Of a stretch of 64,000 nt of DNA, positions 51,364-60,410 are shown piece after piece. The number at the start of each line of letters is the position of its first letter. Within the stretch, counting starts at the first letter, position 1. The stretch lies in assembly GCA_038207585.1 (NCBI GenBank), contig JBBQZP010000005.1, forward strand, positions 1-64,000, written 5' to 3'. The notes under the pieces are model-generated. The model saw nothing but the letters and a program-made list of their open reading frames with translations. It made no database searches and had not been told where the DNA came from. This DNA is from JBBQZP01 sp038207585 (GTDB lineage Bacteria; Pseudomonadota; Alphaproteobacteria; Rhodobacterales; Rhodobacteraceae). The translations under genes and the position numbers were made by a program.

Positions 51364-52715
51364 AACGCTGCTCCATCCACCAATACGCCGCGCTGCCGCG
51401 CAATTTCCAAACGGAGCAGAGCTATGTCGTATTTCAGTGCCGCGTGATCACGTTCCAGCTTGGAATACGTCTCGAACATGCCCACAAGTTCAAGAAGCGG
51501 GCGGCGGCCGACCTTATATTGACGCTCGAACAGGCCAAGGCTTTGCGCCGTCTGTGCCAGCACGTTAGCAATTTCGCTTTCGCGCGATTGCATCACCAGA
51601 ATGCGCTGGGTCAGAGATACAATCTGACGGTTCGCCTCTTCTTCGGCCTGATCTACACGGCGGGCGGCAACCTCATCTGTAGCCTCCAGCGACAGGCGGT
51701 TGGCTTTGGTGCCAAAGCCCAGCAATTCACCCGTTCCCAGCTTGATTCCGCCCAGAAGATCGCCGTTTACCAGCGATGATGTGGCACGCACGCCGGGGCG
51801 GCTGTTCGCCCGTTCGACCTTGGCTTGCGCTATCAGTTGCTGGCCCTGCGCGCGGGCTTGCAGAACCGAAAGTGCCTCGGGTCCGCCGGGGTCATCGGGC
51901 AGCGTTTGCAGACCCGTCACACCGTCCAGCGAAGTCGCCGACATCGCAGCCAGATCGGCAGCAGCAAGTGCTGAAGAGCTGCGGTCATCGGCAAGAATAG
52001 ACTGCATTTCGGCCAGCTTTTGCGCAATGACGGTCTGTTCGGACAGATCCGAAATCCCGCCACGAACGCGGGCCTGCATGATCCGGTCATATTCCGTCAT
52101 CCGGGCAAGCGCACCCTCGGCCAGACGGCCCAGGTCTTGGGACCGCTGTCCCTGAACATAGTTTGAAAGGCCTTTGTAGAGCCGATCGTTGATATCTGCC
52201 GATAACGTGACTGCCGCCACCTCTACATCGGCCGCCGCAAAAACGCGCTCGGCCTTGCGTTGGCCGTTATCAAACAGAGCCTGTTCCAGCAAAAGCCCGG
52301 TCGCCACCGACCCAAGCGATGTCAGACTGACCGAGGGACCGATTGAGGGCAGCCAATTCTTCGCCTTTGCCTCTGACCGAAGGCGCGCCACGCGCAGTTC
52401 CGCCACCGCAGCACCCTTGGATGCCTCAAGCACCGATTGCGCGACAATGGCGTAGGGCCCGTCTGCCGGCAGGACCGATTGCCGCGTCAAAAGACCGTCG
52501 ATAAGGGGCGAACGCACCGCCGCCTTTTCATTCGCTTGCGCCATTTCGGTTTCAAGGGGTGCCGCAACCGGTTCTTTGCTGAACGGGAAGTCACCGCGTG
52601 TCACCCCGACCCCATCTTTTGGAGCCAGGCACCCTCCCAGCGCAAGGCTGAGCAGGATCGCCGCACCGGGGCGCAATGCCCCGGCCCGGTCTTTGGTCTT
52701 CCACCAGATTGGCAT
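51360..52715 (-). CDS. TolC-type outer-membrane factor (lipoprotein)
   Basis: A 451-residue outer-membrane efflux component with a lipoprotein signal (GAAILLSLALGGC, Cys29). Two OEP repeats are visible: AVAELRVARLRSEAKAKNW for the first half and QAEEEANRQIVSLTQRI for the second, with the end GLFERQYKVGRRPLLELVGM. It forms the outer-membrane exit of the adjacent exporter; the gene order bapA-tolC-hlyB-hlyD matches Lap/Bap systems. Confidence 0.88.
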   Translation of the reverse strand: MPIWWKTKDRAGALRPGAAILLSLALGGCLAPKDGVGVTRGDFPFSKEPVAAPLETEMAQANEKAAVRSPLIDGLLTRQSVLPADGPYAIVAQSVLEASKGAAVAELRVARLRSEAKAKNWLPSIGPSVSLTSLGSVATGLLLEQALFDNGQRKAERVFAAADVEVAAVTLSADINDRLYKGLSNYVQGQRSQDLGRLAEGALARMTEYDRIMQARVRGGISDLSEQTVIAQKLAEMQSILADDRSSSALAAADLAAMSATSLDGVTGLQTLPDDPGGPEALSVLQARAQGQQLIAQAKVERANSRPGVRATSSLVNGDLLGGIKLGTGELLGFGTKANRLSLEATDEVAARRVDQAEEEANRQIVSLTQRILVMQSRESEIANVLAQTAQSLGLFERQYKVGRRPLLELVGMFETYSKLERDHAALKYDIALLRLEIARQRGVLVDGAAL

Positions 52716-52731
52716 GTGCCTGTCCTTCCCG

Positions 52732-55700
52732 TCAGATGACGGTGTGGATATCGTCGTCCAGCAGGATCGTCGCGCCGTCGTTGCCCAGAGTGTATATCTC
52801 GTAGGTCTGGCCGCCGATGATGGTGCTGTTGCCGCTGTCCTCCGCTCCGGTCATGGTCACCGTATCGTCGCCATCGCCCTTGATGATCAACTGATGATCC
52901 GGCCCGGTCAGGTTCTTCAACTGTGCCTCGTTGATCGTCAGATGCGCATCCGGCGCGAAGGTCAGATCAATCGCCTTGAAGTCAAAGTTCGCCAGACCCG
53001 ACCGCCCCAGATCGACGTTCGTCGCACTGGTGTTGTTCACGATCAGCAGCGTGCTGGCCGAGTTGCCCGCTGCATCGGCGTTGTTGATCACCAGATAGCT
53101 GCCGTCCGGCACGTTGCTGGCAAAGCGGAAGTTCGCTTCATCAAAGATCGTGTCGTCGCTGCGGATGGCATTCAGTGCGCTGCTGGTGCCCGCAGTGTTG
53201 ATCGTGTTGAAGCTATACGCGTCGTTTGTCAGCTCCGTTCCGATGCCGCGCAGACCCGACACATCGCGCGAGAACGACACGACATCAGGCGAATCCGGTG
53301 CCACCGTATCGACCACCAGATCGCGCGCCAGTTCGGCCACGTTTCCGGCGCGGTCTGTTGCCACAACGGTCGCCGTTGTCGTCAACTCACCATGGGGCAG
53401 GATCGCCGACGAGAAGGTCGTTGTCCATGCCCCCGCGCTGTTGGTCAGCGCGGTTTGCGTGGCGCCGTTCGACAGGGTGACCACAACCGTTGATCCCGGC
53501 TCTGACGTGCCGTTCATCACGACACCACCACTGGCTTCCGCCGCGTTGATGACGTTGTCGCCTGCCCATTGCGGGGCCAGCGCAAAGTTGCGCACGATCG
53601 TGTCGATGGCGACGTTTTGTGTCAGCACGGCGGTGTTGCCCACTGCATCCGTCGCCGTGGCGGTCAGCACGATCGAGGTTTCACCGCGCGGCACTTCGCC
53701 CGTGGGGATAACAGCGGTCCAATGGCCGCTCGCATCCACCGTTGCGGCATGGGTTACACCCGAGCCGAACTTCAGGATCACCGTCGAACCCGGCTCTACT
53801 GTGCCGGACACCGACACACCGTCTGCCGCCTCAACCGCGTTGATCACCTGGTCAGACCCGGTGTTCACGACACGGGTAAAGTTGGTAACCTCGGTATCGA
53901 CCTTGATCGCATGGGTGGCCGAAGCCGTGTTGCCCGCCGTATCGGTCGATGTGACCGAAACGGTGGAGTTATAGGTGCCTGCCGGGAACTGGCCCGACGC
54001 AAAGGTCGCCGTCCAGTGGCCATCGGCCCCGGCGGTCACGGTTTTCGTGACACCCTCGAACTTCACCGCAACCGAAGCGCCCGCCTCGGCGGTGCCGGTC
54101 AGGGCGATGCCTGCGGTACGTTCTGCACCCGACACGATATTGTCGCCGCCGACTTGCGGGTTATCAATCGCGACCGCGGTTTCGGTATCGACATGCACCG
54201 TTTTGGTGGCCGAAGCCGTGTTGCCCGCCGCATCCCGCGAGGTGACGGTTGCTGTCGAGTTGTAGGTGCCGCCCGGAATGGACGATCCGGGGAAGGTTGC
54301 CGACCATGTTCCGTTTGCCGCAACGGTTGCGGGGCGGGTTGTGCCGTTCCATTCAACGCTGACTGTTGATCCGGCTTCTGCCGTGCCGCGCAGGGTGACA
54401 CCAGCGCCTGCTTCCGAAGCGTTGACCGTGCCGTCACCGGCAACCGCTGTCGTCGCAAACGCCACGCTCGTTGTCGTATCGACGCGGAAGGTGTGAACGG
54501 TAGAGCTTGGGTTGCCCGCCGCATCCACCGTGCTTGCCGTCACGGTTGCGTTGTATTCGCCGGGCGTCACCGACCCCGCCGCATAGTCCAGCGACCATTT
54601 TCCATCAGCGCCCACAGTCGTGGTGCGCGATGTGCCCTGCAGCGATACGGTGATTGTCGCACCTGCGGTCGATGTGCCGGTCAGCGTCCAGCCGGCGGTG
54701 TTTTCGGCACCGTTCAGCGTGTTGTCGGCCGTGACACTGTCGACGCCAAGCGGATGCGGAACCGTATCCACAACCAGCGTGTCGTTCAGCACAGTTACAT
54801 TGCCCAACGGATCAGTCGCCGTCACCTTGACCGGGATGTTGTATTCGCCGCCGACCACATCGGTCTGCGTAAAGTTCACCGACCAGGTGCCATCGGTTGT
54901 GATGGTGGTCGATTGGGTGTGTGTGCCGATCTGCACCTGCACCGAAGCGCCCGGTTCGCCTTCGCCCTTGATCGTCACGCCATCGGCGTAATCGGCCAGG
55001 TTTTCGATATCGCCCACGCTTTGCGTGCCTTCGGTCACTTCAACCTCAGGGGGGGTCATGTCGATGACAAAGTCGGGGCCGTCCAGCGTGGTTGTCTCGC
55101 CATTTGGCTGGGTCACCACCACGGACGAGTCGTAAGTGCCATCGGTCGGGAAAGTGTCGTCTTCGAAGGTGACACCCCAGGTGCCATCTTCGTTGATCGT
55201 GGTCGTTGCCGTTTCGGTGCCCACGGTCACGACAACTGTATCGCCCGGCTCACCGGTACCGGTGATGACCAGTTTCGGGTCTTCGGTGTTGGTTGTCAGC
55301 GTATCGGTGCGATCCGGATCATCGACCGTCGGCTCGGCGCGCGTGCCACCACCGCCGCCGCCGCCGCCAGTACCGCCGCCGCCTCCGCCAGTACCACCAC
55401 CGCCTCCGCCCGTGCCACCGCCGCCACCGCCACCAGTGCCGCCGCCGCCATTTTCACCGCCGGAACCACTGCCGCCGCCACCCGCAATCAGGCCTGCGCC
55501 AACAACGCCCGCGCCAATTGCACCTGCAGCCCCAAGACCGCTGCCACCCAGAAGACCGGGGATCAGCAGGCCCTGACCCGCCGCTTCGTCGCTTGACGCA
55601 CCAAGGACTGAATAGGGGTCGGCATCTGCAAAGCGCAGGTCGTCAAGGGTCGAGAATTTGTTCCAAGCGTCAACCGGGCCGTAATCGGCATAAATCAGAC

Positions 55701-56001
55701 CGTCGCCACCCTGCGAAAGAATCACTTCGCGAATTTCGCCATCCGCGCTCAGGAAAAGCTGGTTTGCCGCGCCGCCGGCCGCATCGAAAAAGCCGTTCAG
55801 CACAAGGTCGCTGCCATCGGCAAGCTTCAGCACCAGATTTGCGCCATCGCGTTCGTATGACACAACACTCGACTGGGCCAGGTTCAACGATACCCGTTCG
55901 CCTGCCCCGACCTGAATGAAATTGCCACCGTCTGCGCCGACGGTACCATGCTGAACTCCGCCCGCAGAATTGCGAACGGCGAAATCAATCGCCTTGACCA
56001 T
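52732..56001 (-). CDS. Bap-type secreted adhesin with Ig-like repeats
   Basis: A 1089-residue protein, the likely substrate of the coupled type I system. The N-terminal 130 residues match the BapA-prefix region (GERVSLNLAQSSVVSYERDG, LVLNGFFDAAGGAANQLFLS). A poly-Gly hinge (about residues 170-220) follows, then seven Ig-like repeats of about 97 residues (about 240-900), each with an SGTxEPG-like start, a DGxW core and an AGN segment before the inter-repeat VDT linker. The C-terminal 190 residues (ending LDDDIHTVI) hold an Asp-rich region that likely carries the secretion signal. No canonical RTX nonapeptides were found. Cell-surface adhesion and biofilm formation are inferred from the family. 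Confidence 0.88.
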   Translation of the reverse strand: MVKAIDFAVRNSAGGVQHGTVGADGGNFIQVGAGERVSLNLAQSSVVSYERDGANLVLKLADGSDLVLNGFFDAAGGAANQLFLSADGEIREVILSQGGDGLIYADYGPVDAWNKFSTLDDLRFADADPYSVLGASSDEAAGQGLLIPGLLGGSGLGAAGAIGAGVVGAGLIAGGGGSGSGGENGGGGTGGGGGGGTGGGGGGTGGGGGGTGGGGGGGGTRAEPTVDDPDRTDTLTTNTEDPKLVITGTGEPGDTVVVTVGTETATTTINEDGTWGVTFEDDTFPTDGTYDSSVVVTQPNGETTTLDGPDFVIDMTPPEVEVTEGTQSVGDIENLADYADGVTIKGEGEPGASVQVQIGTHTQSTTITTDGTWSVNFTQTDVVGGEYNIPVKVTATDPLGNVTVLNDTLVVDTVPHPLGVDSVTADNTLNGAENTAGWTLTGTSTAGATITVSLQGTSRTTTVGADGKWSLDYAAGSVTPGEYNATVTASTVDAAGNPSSTVHTFRVDTTTSVAFATTAVAGDGTVNASEAGAGVTLRGTAEAGSTVSVEWNGTTRPATVAANGTWSATFPGSSIPGGTYNSTATVTSRDAAGNTASATKTVHVDTETAVAIDNPQVGGDNIVSGAERTAGIALTGTAEAGASVAVKFEGVTKTVTAGADGHWTATFASGQFPAGTYNSTVSVTSTDTAGNTASATHAIKVDTEVTNFTRVVNTGSDQVINAVEAADGVSVSGTVEPGSTVILKFGSGVTHAATVDASGHWTAVIPTGEVPRGETSIVLTATATDAVGNTAVLTQNVAIDTIVRNFALAPQWAGDNVINAAEASGGVVMNGTSEPGSTVVVTLSNGATQTALTNSAGAWTTTFSSAILPHGELTTTATVVATDRAGNVAELARDLVVDTVAPDSPDVVSFSRDVSGLRGIGTELTNDAYSFNTINTAGTSSALNAIRSDDTIFDEANFRFASNVPDGSYLVINNADAAGNSASTLLIVNNTSATNVDLGRSGLANFDFKAIDLTFAPDAHLTINEAQLKNLTGPDHQLIIKGDGDDTVTMTGAEDSGNSTIIGGQTYEIYTLGNDGATILLDDDIHTVI
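53300..55280 (-). repeat. Seven tandem Ig-like repeats in the adhesin gene
   Basis: Repeat units of about 291 bp (97 codons). Two adjacent units share an identical 25-base stretch at 53914-53938 and 54205-54229, exactly 291 bases apart, which shows recent duplication or gene conversion between units. Confidence 0.85.
55345..55485 (-). repeat. Poly-glycine coding tract in the adhesin gene
   Basis: About 47 codons, nearly all Gly with a few Thr/Ser, encoded by GGC/GGT repeats (CCGCCGCCA on the plus strand). It forms a flexible hinge between the N-terminal domain and the Ig repeats and is likely to vary in length. Confidence 0.8.
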
Positions 56002-56112
56002 TGTACTACTCCGCCTCAGAGTCAGGCTTTATTGCCCGACCATTGTTGATGCGCCCGTTTTTGGACGCGATTGTTCTCAGAAATACCCACAATCGAACAC
56101 AAATTCTAGTCC

Positions 56113-56127
56113 CTCAAATTGTTTGAG
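56113..56127. promoter_or_regulatory. Inverted repeat upstream of the adhesin operon
   Basis: Perfect 6-3-6 palindrome CTCAAA-TTG-TTTGAG in the AT-rich 292-bp gap that holds the adhesin promoter, about 110 bases before its start. The regulator is unknown. Confidence 0.35.
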
Positions 56128-56189
56128 TCACTTTTTGTGTTATTTTCCCATCCTATGTGGTCGTGACGCCGCAAATTCAGCTAGATGTA

Positions 56190-56212
56190 GCGGTCAAAGC
56201 ACTTTAGACCGC
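56190..56212. terminator. Hairpin in the adhesin-glycerate kinase gap
   Basis: GCGGTC-AAAG-CA-CTTT-A-GACCGC, a 10-bp stem with one bulge, 80 bases past the glycerate kinase stop. There is no U-tract, so it is at best a weak terminator for that gene. Confidence 0.3.
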
Positions 56213-56293
56213 AATCCCGAGTCTACAAACTGTGGCGGCCATGCGAGCGACCCCAACAAAAAGTGCAATCGCATAGGCTAATTCGGGTCAAAC

Positions 56294-57556
56294 TCAGGTT
56301 GGTTGCACGATGAGCGCGCGGAAATCGTTTACGTTGGTCAGCGTTGGCCCTGTGATCACCTGATCGCCCAAAGCCGCGAAAAAGCTGTGGGCGTCGTTGC
56401 GCGCCAGATGATCCGCAGGGCCAGCGCCGACCCGCGCCGCTTTGGTCAGCGTGTCCGGCCCGATCACCGCCCCCGCCACCTCGGCGGCCCCATCGACACC
56501 GTCGGTATCACAGGCCAGCGCGTGAATGCCCGCCGCCCCGTTAAGCGCAATCGCCAGTGCCAGACAATATTCCGCATTCGGACCACCGATGCCGTTGCCG
56601 CGCCGCGTCACCGTCAGCTCGCCGCCCGACAGGATCAGCGCAGGCGGGTCATCCGGCGTCAGTGCCGAATGAAGCGCAAGCGCGGTCTTGGCATGATCGG
56701 CGGCCACGTCGCGCGCCTCGCCTTCCAGCGCATCGCCCAACAAATGCACGGCATATCCCGCCGCACGGCCCAGTTCGGCGACGGCGGCCAGCGATTGCGA
56801 CGGGGCGGCATAGATGTGGTTCGTGGTGCGCGACAGGCGGATGTCATCCGGCTGTACGACGCCCGTGGGTCGCGACAGGGCTGCGCGCACCGAATCCGGC
56901 ACTTCGATCTGCCAATTCGCAAGAACGGCGCGGGCATCCTCGACCGTGCTGGCATCTCCCACGGTCGGCCCCGACCCTATTAACGCCGGATCATCACCCG
57001 GCACATCCGATATCAGCAGCGCCAGCATCCGTGCCGGATACGCCGCCGCCGCAAGCTGCCCGCCCTTCACGCGGCTCAGATGCTTGCGCAGCGTGTTCAT
57101 TTTATCAATCGGCGCGCCCGACGCCAGAAGCGCCGCATTGACGGCCTGCTTTTCGGCCAGCGATATCCCGTCGGCAGGCTGGATCAGCAGCGCGGACGCG
57201 CCGCCCGAGATCAACGCAAGCACAAAATCATCCTCTGCCAGCCCCTGCACCAGATCAAGCATCCGGCGGGTGGCCAGCAATCCGGCCGCGTCGGGCACCG
57301 GATGTGCAGCCTCGACGATCTCGATCCCCTGACAGGGCCGCGCGTAACCGTAGCGGGTGATCACCAACCCGTCACATGGCCCCCATGCAGCCTCGACCGC
57401 TTCGGCCATACGGGCCGATGCCTTGCCCGCCCCGATGACCAGAACGCGCCCCGCAGGCCTTGGCGGCAAATGCCGGGCCAGCGATTGCATCGGGTCGGCA
57501 ACCGCGACGGCGGTGTCAAAAAGCTGTCGCAGAAAGGGTTCGGGATCAGCACGCAT
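56294..57556 (-). CDS. Glycerate 2-kinase, GckA/TtuD (MOFRL) family
   Basis: A 420-residue enzyme that phosphorylates D-glycerate to 2-phosphoglycerate, as in the serine cycle or in tartrate/glycerate use. Recognisable are the N-terminal AGKASARMAEAVE, SGGASALLIQPADGISLAEK, the KHLSRVKGGQLA segment and the C-terminal MOFRL region (DTDGVDGAAEVAGAVIGPDT). The ATG at 57556 is used; a GTG at 57565 is possible. It is a single gene between the adhesin and oxidase operons. Confidence 0.88.
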   Translation of the reverse strand: MRADPEPFLRQLFDTAVAVADPMQSLARHLPPRPAGRVLVIGAGKASARMAEAVEAAWGPCDGLVITRYGYARPCQGIEIVEAAHPVPDAAGLLATRRMLDLVQGLAEDDFVLALISGGASALLIQPADGISLAEKQAVNAALLASGAPIDKMNTLRKHLSRVKGGQLAAAAYPARMLALLISDVPGDDPALIGSGPTVGDASTVEDARAVLANWQIEVPDSVRAALSRPTGVVQPDDIRLSRTTNHIYAAPSQSLAAVAELGRAAGYAVHLLGDALEGEARDVAADHAKTALALHSALTPDDPPALILSGGELTVTRRGNGIGGPNAEYCLALAIALNGAAGIHALACDTDGVDGAAEVAGAVIGPDTLTKAARVGAGPADHLARNDAHSFFAALGDQVITGPTLTNVNDFRALIVQPT

Positions 57557-57624
57557 GTCGGTCACTTTGCCTTTGCCGGGGTGTCTGCGCCCTGTCTAAC
57601 CGGCAGACTTGGCAAACAGCAAGC

Positions 57625-57735
57625 TCAGCCGATGACCATCCGGATCAGCATCGCCACCACCGTCAGCACCGCCACACTGGCAACCCAGATGCCGATGAAC
57701 CAGCCGATCCTTGTCCAGACCCGAGGGGCAGGCAT
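57625..57735 (-). CDS. DUF2474 small membrane protein of the bd oxidase
   Basis: A 36-residue protein with one hydrophobic helix (GWFIGIWVASVAVLTVVAML) preceded by Arg/Trp-rich residues. Its ATG at 57735 shares a base with the cydB stop (TGATG) and AAGGGA lies upstream. Small proteins of this kind (CydX in E. coli, DUF2474 here) bind and stabilise bd oxidases. It is too short for routine gene callers. Confidence 0.8.
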   Translation of the reverse strand: MPAPRVWTRIGWFIGIWVASVAVLTVVAMLIRMVIG

Positions 57736-58739
57736 CAGTGATATCCCTTGTCGGGGTCGATCTTGCCGCGAAACACCCAATAGGCATAGGCGGTATAGGC
57801 AAGGATCAGCGGCACCAGCACAACCGTTCCCACCAGCGCGAATTTCAGGCTGCTGTCGGGGGCGGCGGCCTCGGCTATGGTCAGGCCGGGCGGCACGATA
57901 TGGGGATAAAAGCTGATCCCGATGCCGATGAAGCCCAGAACGAACAGGCCCAGCGCGGCAAGGAACGGCCACAGGTCATGCCCTTTCGACAGACTGGTAA
58001 ACAGCCGCCATGTCGTCAGCGCCACCAGAACCGGCACGATCACGGTGAACACGATGCCCGGCATGCTGAACCAGCGCTGAAAATAGACCGGGTCCTGAAA
58101 CGGGGTCAGCAGGCTGACCAGACCAATCGCCGCCAGCGTGCCGATTGCAAGATACCAGGCATAGCGGCGCATCTTTGCCTGCAACGGCCCCTCGGTTTTC
58201 AGCACAAGCCACGTCGCGCCCAACAGGGTGTAGCCCACCGCCACGGCAACACCCGTCAGCAGCGAAAACGGCGTCAACCAATCCCACCAGCCCCCTGCAT
58301 AGGCGCGGTTGGCGACCTTGATGCCCTGCACCAACGCGCCAAGCGCCACGCCCTGCATCAGCGCGGCAACAAGCGAGCCACCAAAGAATGCCACATCCCA
58401 GACCTGCTTCCAGCGCTGCGTGCGCCAGCGGTATTCGAACGCCACGCCACGAAACACCAGTGCCAGCAGCATCAGGATGATCGGCATGTAAAGCGCTGGC
58501 ATGATCACCGCATAGGCCAGCGGAAACACCGCGAAAAGCCCGCCGCCACCCAGAACGAGCCATGTCTCGTTGCCATCCCATATGGGCGCCACCGAGTTCA
58601 TCATCACGTCCTTGTCCCGTTCGGTTTCACCCGTGGGAAACAGGATGCCTATGCCCAGATCGAACCCGTCCAGCACGACATAGGTCAGCACGGCAAAGGC
58701 GATGATCCCGGCCCAGATGAAGGGATAGTCGATTTCCAT
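57735..58739 (-). CDS. cydB: Cytochrome bd-type quinol oxidase subunit II
   Basis: A 334-residue inner-membrane subunit with eight or so helices. The start YPFIWAGIIAFAVLTYVVLD and GFDLGIGILFP is diagnostic, followed by APIWDGNETWLVLGGGGLFA. It pairs with subunit I to reduce O2 to water, oxidising ubiquinol. The neighbouring DUF2474 and the length fit a cyanide-insensitive CioB-type subunit. It follows cydA by nine bases. Confidence 0.93.
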   Translation of the reverse strand: MEIDYPFIWAGIIAFAVLTYVVLDGFDLGIGILFPTGETERDKDVMMNSVAPIWDGNETWLVLGGGGLFAVFPLAYAVIMPALYMPIILMLLALVFRGVAFEYRWRTQRWKQVWDVAFFGGSLVAALMQGVALGALVQGIKVANRAYAGGWWDWLTPFSLLTGVAVAVGYTLLGATWLVLKTEGPLQAKMRRYAWYLAIGTLAAIGLVSLLTPFQDPVYFQRWFSMPGIVFTVIVPVLVALTTWRLFTSLSKGHDLWPFLAALGLFVLGFIGIGISFYPHIVPPGLTIAEAAAPDSSLKFALVGTVVLVPLILAYTAYAYWVFRGKIDPDKGYH

Positions 58740-58748
58740 TGCGTGCTC

Positions 58749-60158
58749 CTATTCGCCGGGGGTCAGGTCGGGGTGGGTCTGCTGCGTCGGCGTGATTCCT
58801 GCGGTGCGGATCGGGCCGTCACGCAGGCCAAGGCGCGGGGTGCCGGGGGTCTTGCCCATCATCCGCAGAATGTAGAACGTGCCCGCCCCGAAGACGAAGA
58901 AATAGACCACCGCAAAGGCCGCAAGCGATGCCGCAACCGCAGGGGCCGCAACCGGTGCCAGACTATCGGACGTACGCAACAAGCCGTAGACGGTGAAGGG
59001 CTGCCGCCCCACTTCGGTCGTGACCCACCCGGCCAGCACCGCCACAAACCCCATCGGCCCCATCGCGATGGACGCACGATGCAACAGGCGGTCGGTATAA
59101 AGCGTGCCACGATAGCGCCGCCACAGGCTCCACAGCCCGATGCCCAGCATCGCAAAGCCGATGGAGATCATGATGCGAAAGCTGAAGAACACAATACCGA
59201 CCGGCGGATGGTTTTCCTCGGGGATCGTATCCAGCCCGGCCAGCGGCGCGTTCAGATCATGCTTCAGGATCAGGCTCGACAGTTTCGGGATCTGGATCGC
59301 GTAGTCAATCCGCTTTTCGGCCGAGTTCGGGATGCCGAACAGGATCAGCGGCGCACCATCGGGGTGGCTGTCAAAATGCCCCTCCATCGCCATGACCTTT
59401 GCGGGCTGGTGTTCCAGCGTGTTCAACCCGTGCATATCACCCGCGACAATCTGGATCGGCGTCACGATGACTGCCATCCACATCGCCATCGAAAACATCC
59501 GGCGGGTGGCGGAGTTCTTGTTGTCGCGCAAAAGGTGCCAGCCCGCGACGCCCGCCACCACGAACGCAGTGGTGAGGTAAGCCGCCAGCACCATATGCAC
59601 GAGGCGGTAGGGGAAGGACGGGTTGAATACGATTGCCCACCAATCTTCCGGCACGAACTGGCCGACCTCGTTGATGGAATAGCCCGCGGGCGTCTGCATC
59701 CAGCTATTGACCGACAGGATCCATGTCGCAGACATCAGCGTGCCAAAGGCCACCATCGCGGTTGCGAACATGTGTAGCCCCGCGCCGACGCGCTCGCGGC
59801 CAAAGAGCATGATCCCCAGAAAGCCCGCCTCAAGGAAAAAGGCTGACAACACCTCATACGCCATCAGCGGGCCAAGGATCGGGCCGGTCTTGTCGGCAAA
59901 CACGCTCCAGTTGGTGCCGAATTGGTAAGACATTACAATGCCAGACACGACACCCATGCCAAAGGCCACGGCGAAGATCTTTTTCCAGTAGTCGAACAGG
60001 ATCTGATAGGCGTGATCGCCCGTTTTCAGCCAAAGCGCGTTCAACACGGCCAGAAAGCTGGCAAGACCGATGGAAAACGCCGGAAAGATGATGTGGAACG
60101 AAATTGTAAAGGCAAACTGCGCCCGCGCCAGAATTTCGGCTGTTAAGAATTCCGGCAT
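58749..60158 (-). CDS. cydA: Cytochrome bd-type quinol oxidase subunit I
   Basis: A 469-residue subunit carrying the heme groups. The heme-ligand His22 is in FTISFHIIFPAFSIG; MAYEVLSAFFLEAGFLGIML has the two conserved glutamates of the proton path; GRQPFTVYGLLRTSDS follows the Q loop. The 469-residue length and relatively short Q loop suggest the CioA (cyanide-insensitive) class rather than the E. coli type. A low-affinity regulation by redox regulators is plausible given the next operon. It is the first gene of cydAB-DUF2474. Confidence 0.92.
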   Translation of the reverse strand: MPEFLTAEILARAQFAFTISFHIIFPAFSIGLASFLAVLNALWLKTGDHAYQILFDYWKKIFAVAFGMGVVSGIVMSYQFGTNWSVFADKTGPILGPLMAYEVLSAFFLEAGFLGIMLFGRERVGAGLHMFATAMVAFGTLMSATWILSVNSWMQTPAGYSINEVGQFVPEDWWAIVFNPSFPYRLVHMVLAAYLTTAFVVAGVAGWHLLRDNKNSATRRMFSMAMWMAVIVTPIQIVAGDMHGLNTLEHQPAKVMAMEGHFDSHPDGAPLILFGIPNSAEKRIDYAIQIPKLSSLILKHDLNAPLAGLDTIPEENHPPVGIVFFSFRIMISIGFAMLGIGLWSLWRRYRGTLYTDRLLHRASIAMGPMGFVAVLAGWVTTEVGRQPFTVYGLLRTSDSLAPVAAPAVAASLAAFAVVYFFVFGAGTFYILRMMGKTPGTPRLGLRDGPIRTAGITPTQQTHPDLTPGE

Positions 60159-60410
60159 CGCACGCTCCCGACTTGTCCGGGCTGATCGCCCGCTTGTTCC
60201 TATATCGACGAAAACCAGGTTCCGTCGGCACTGGACCTCATTTAGGTATCACACATCACGTCACCATGCGGCAAATGCTCACGCTTTGCTCCTTTGGTGG
60301 CCTGCGTGAGAGACGCAAATTGCAGCTCCAGCCCGCACCTGATGCGATACTTCTTGCCTAAAAGCAATATTCCAAATATATCTTTTTTGTCGCACCCACG
60401 GAGAGCCGCC
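60159..60410. other. 252-bp divergent promoter region between cydA and the Rrf2 gene
   Basis: Contains a possible Rrf2 operator at 60361-60385 and a run of ATCAC words (plus 60248-60260). No FNR box of canonical form was seen. The region drives both the oxidase and the sulfur-gene operon. Confidence 0.5.
60361..60385 (+). promoter_or_regulatory. Candidate Rrf2/NsrR operator
   Basis: AAAGCAATAT-TCCAA-ATATATCTTT: an inverted repeat with 8 of 10 pairs matching, AT-rich, 26 bases ahead of the Rrf2 start. It resembles NsrR-type sites in composition but is not an exact match. Confidence 0.4.

Noticed and set aside
55345..55485. CRISPR-like repeated DNA
   Set aside because: The repeats are simple glycine codons inside the adhesin reading frame, without spacers of regular length.
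54493..55596. Plus-strand open frames over the adhesin repeats (also 53114-53974 and 53569-54369)
   Set aside because: They follow the adhesin repeats antisense and repeat with the same period, so they are shadows of the repeated coding sequence.
57711..59777. A 688-residue open frame on the plus strand
   Set aside because: It is antisense to cydB and cydA. Its His/Gln/Arg-rich translation is the mirror of their codon use.
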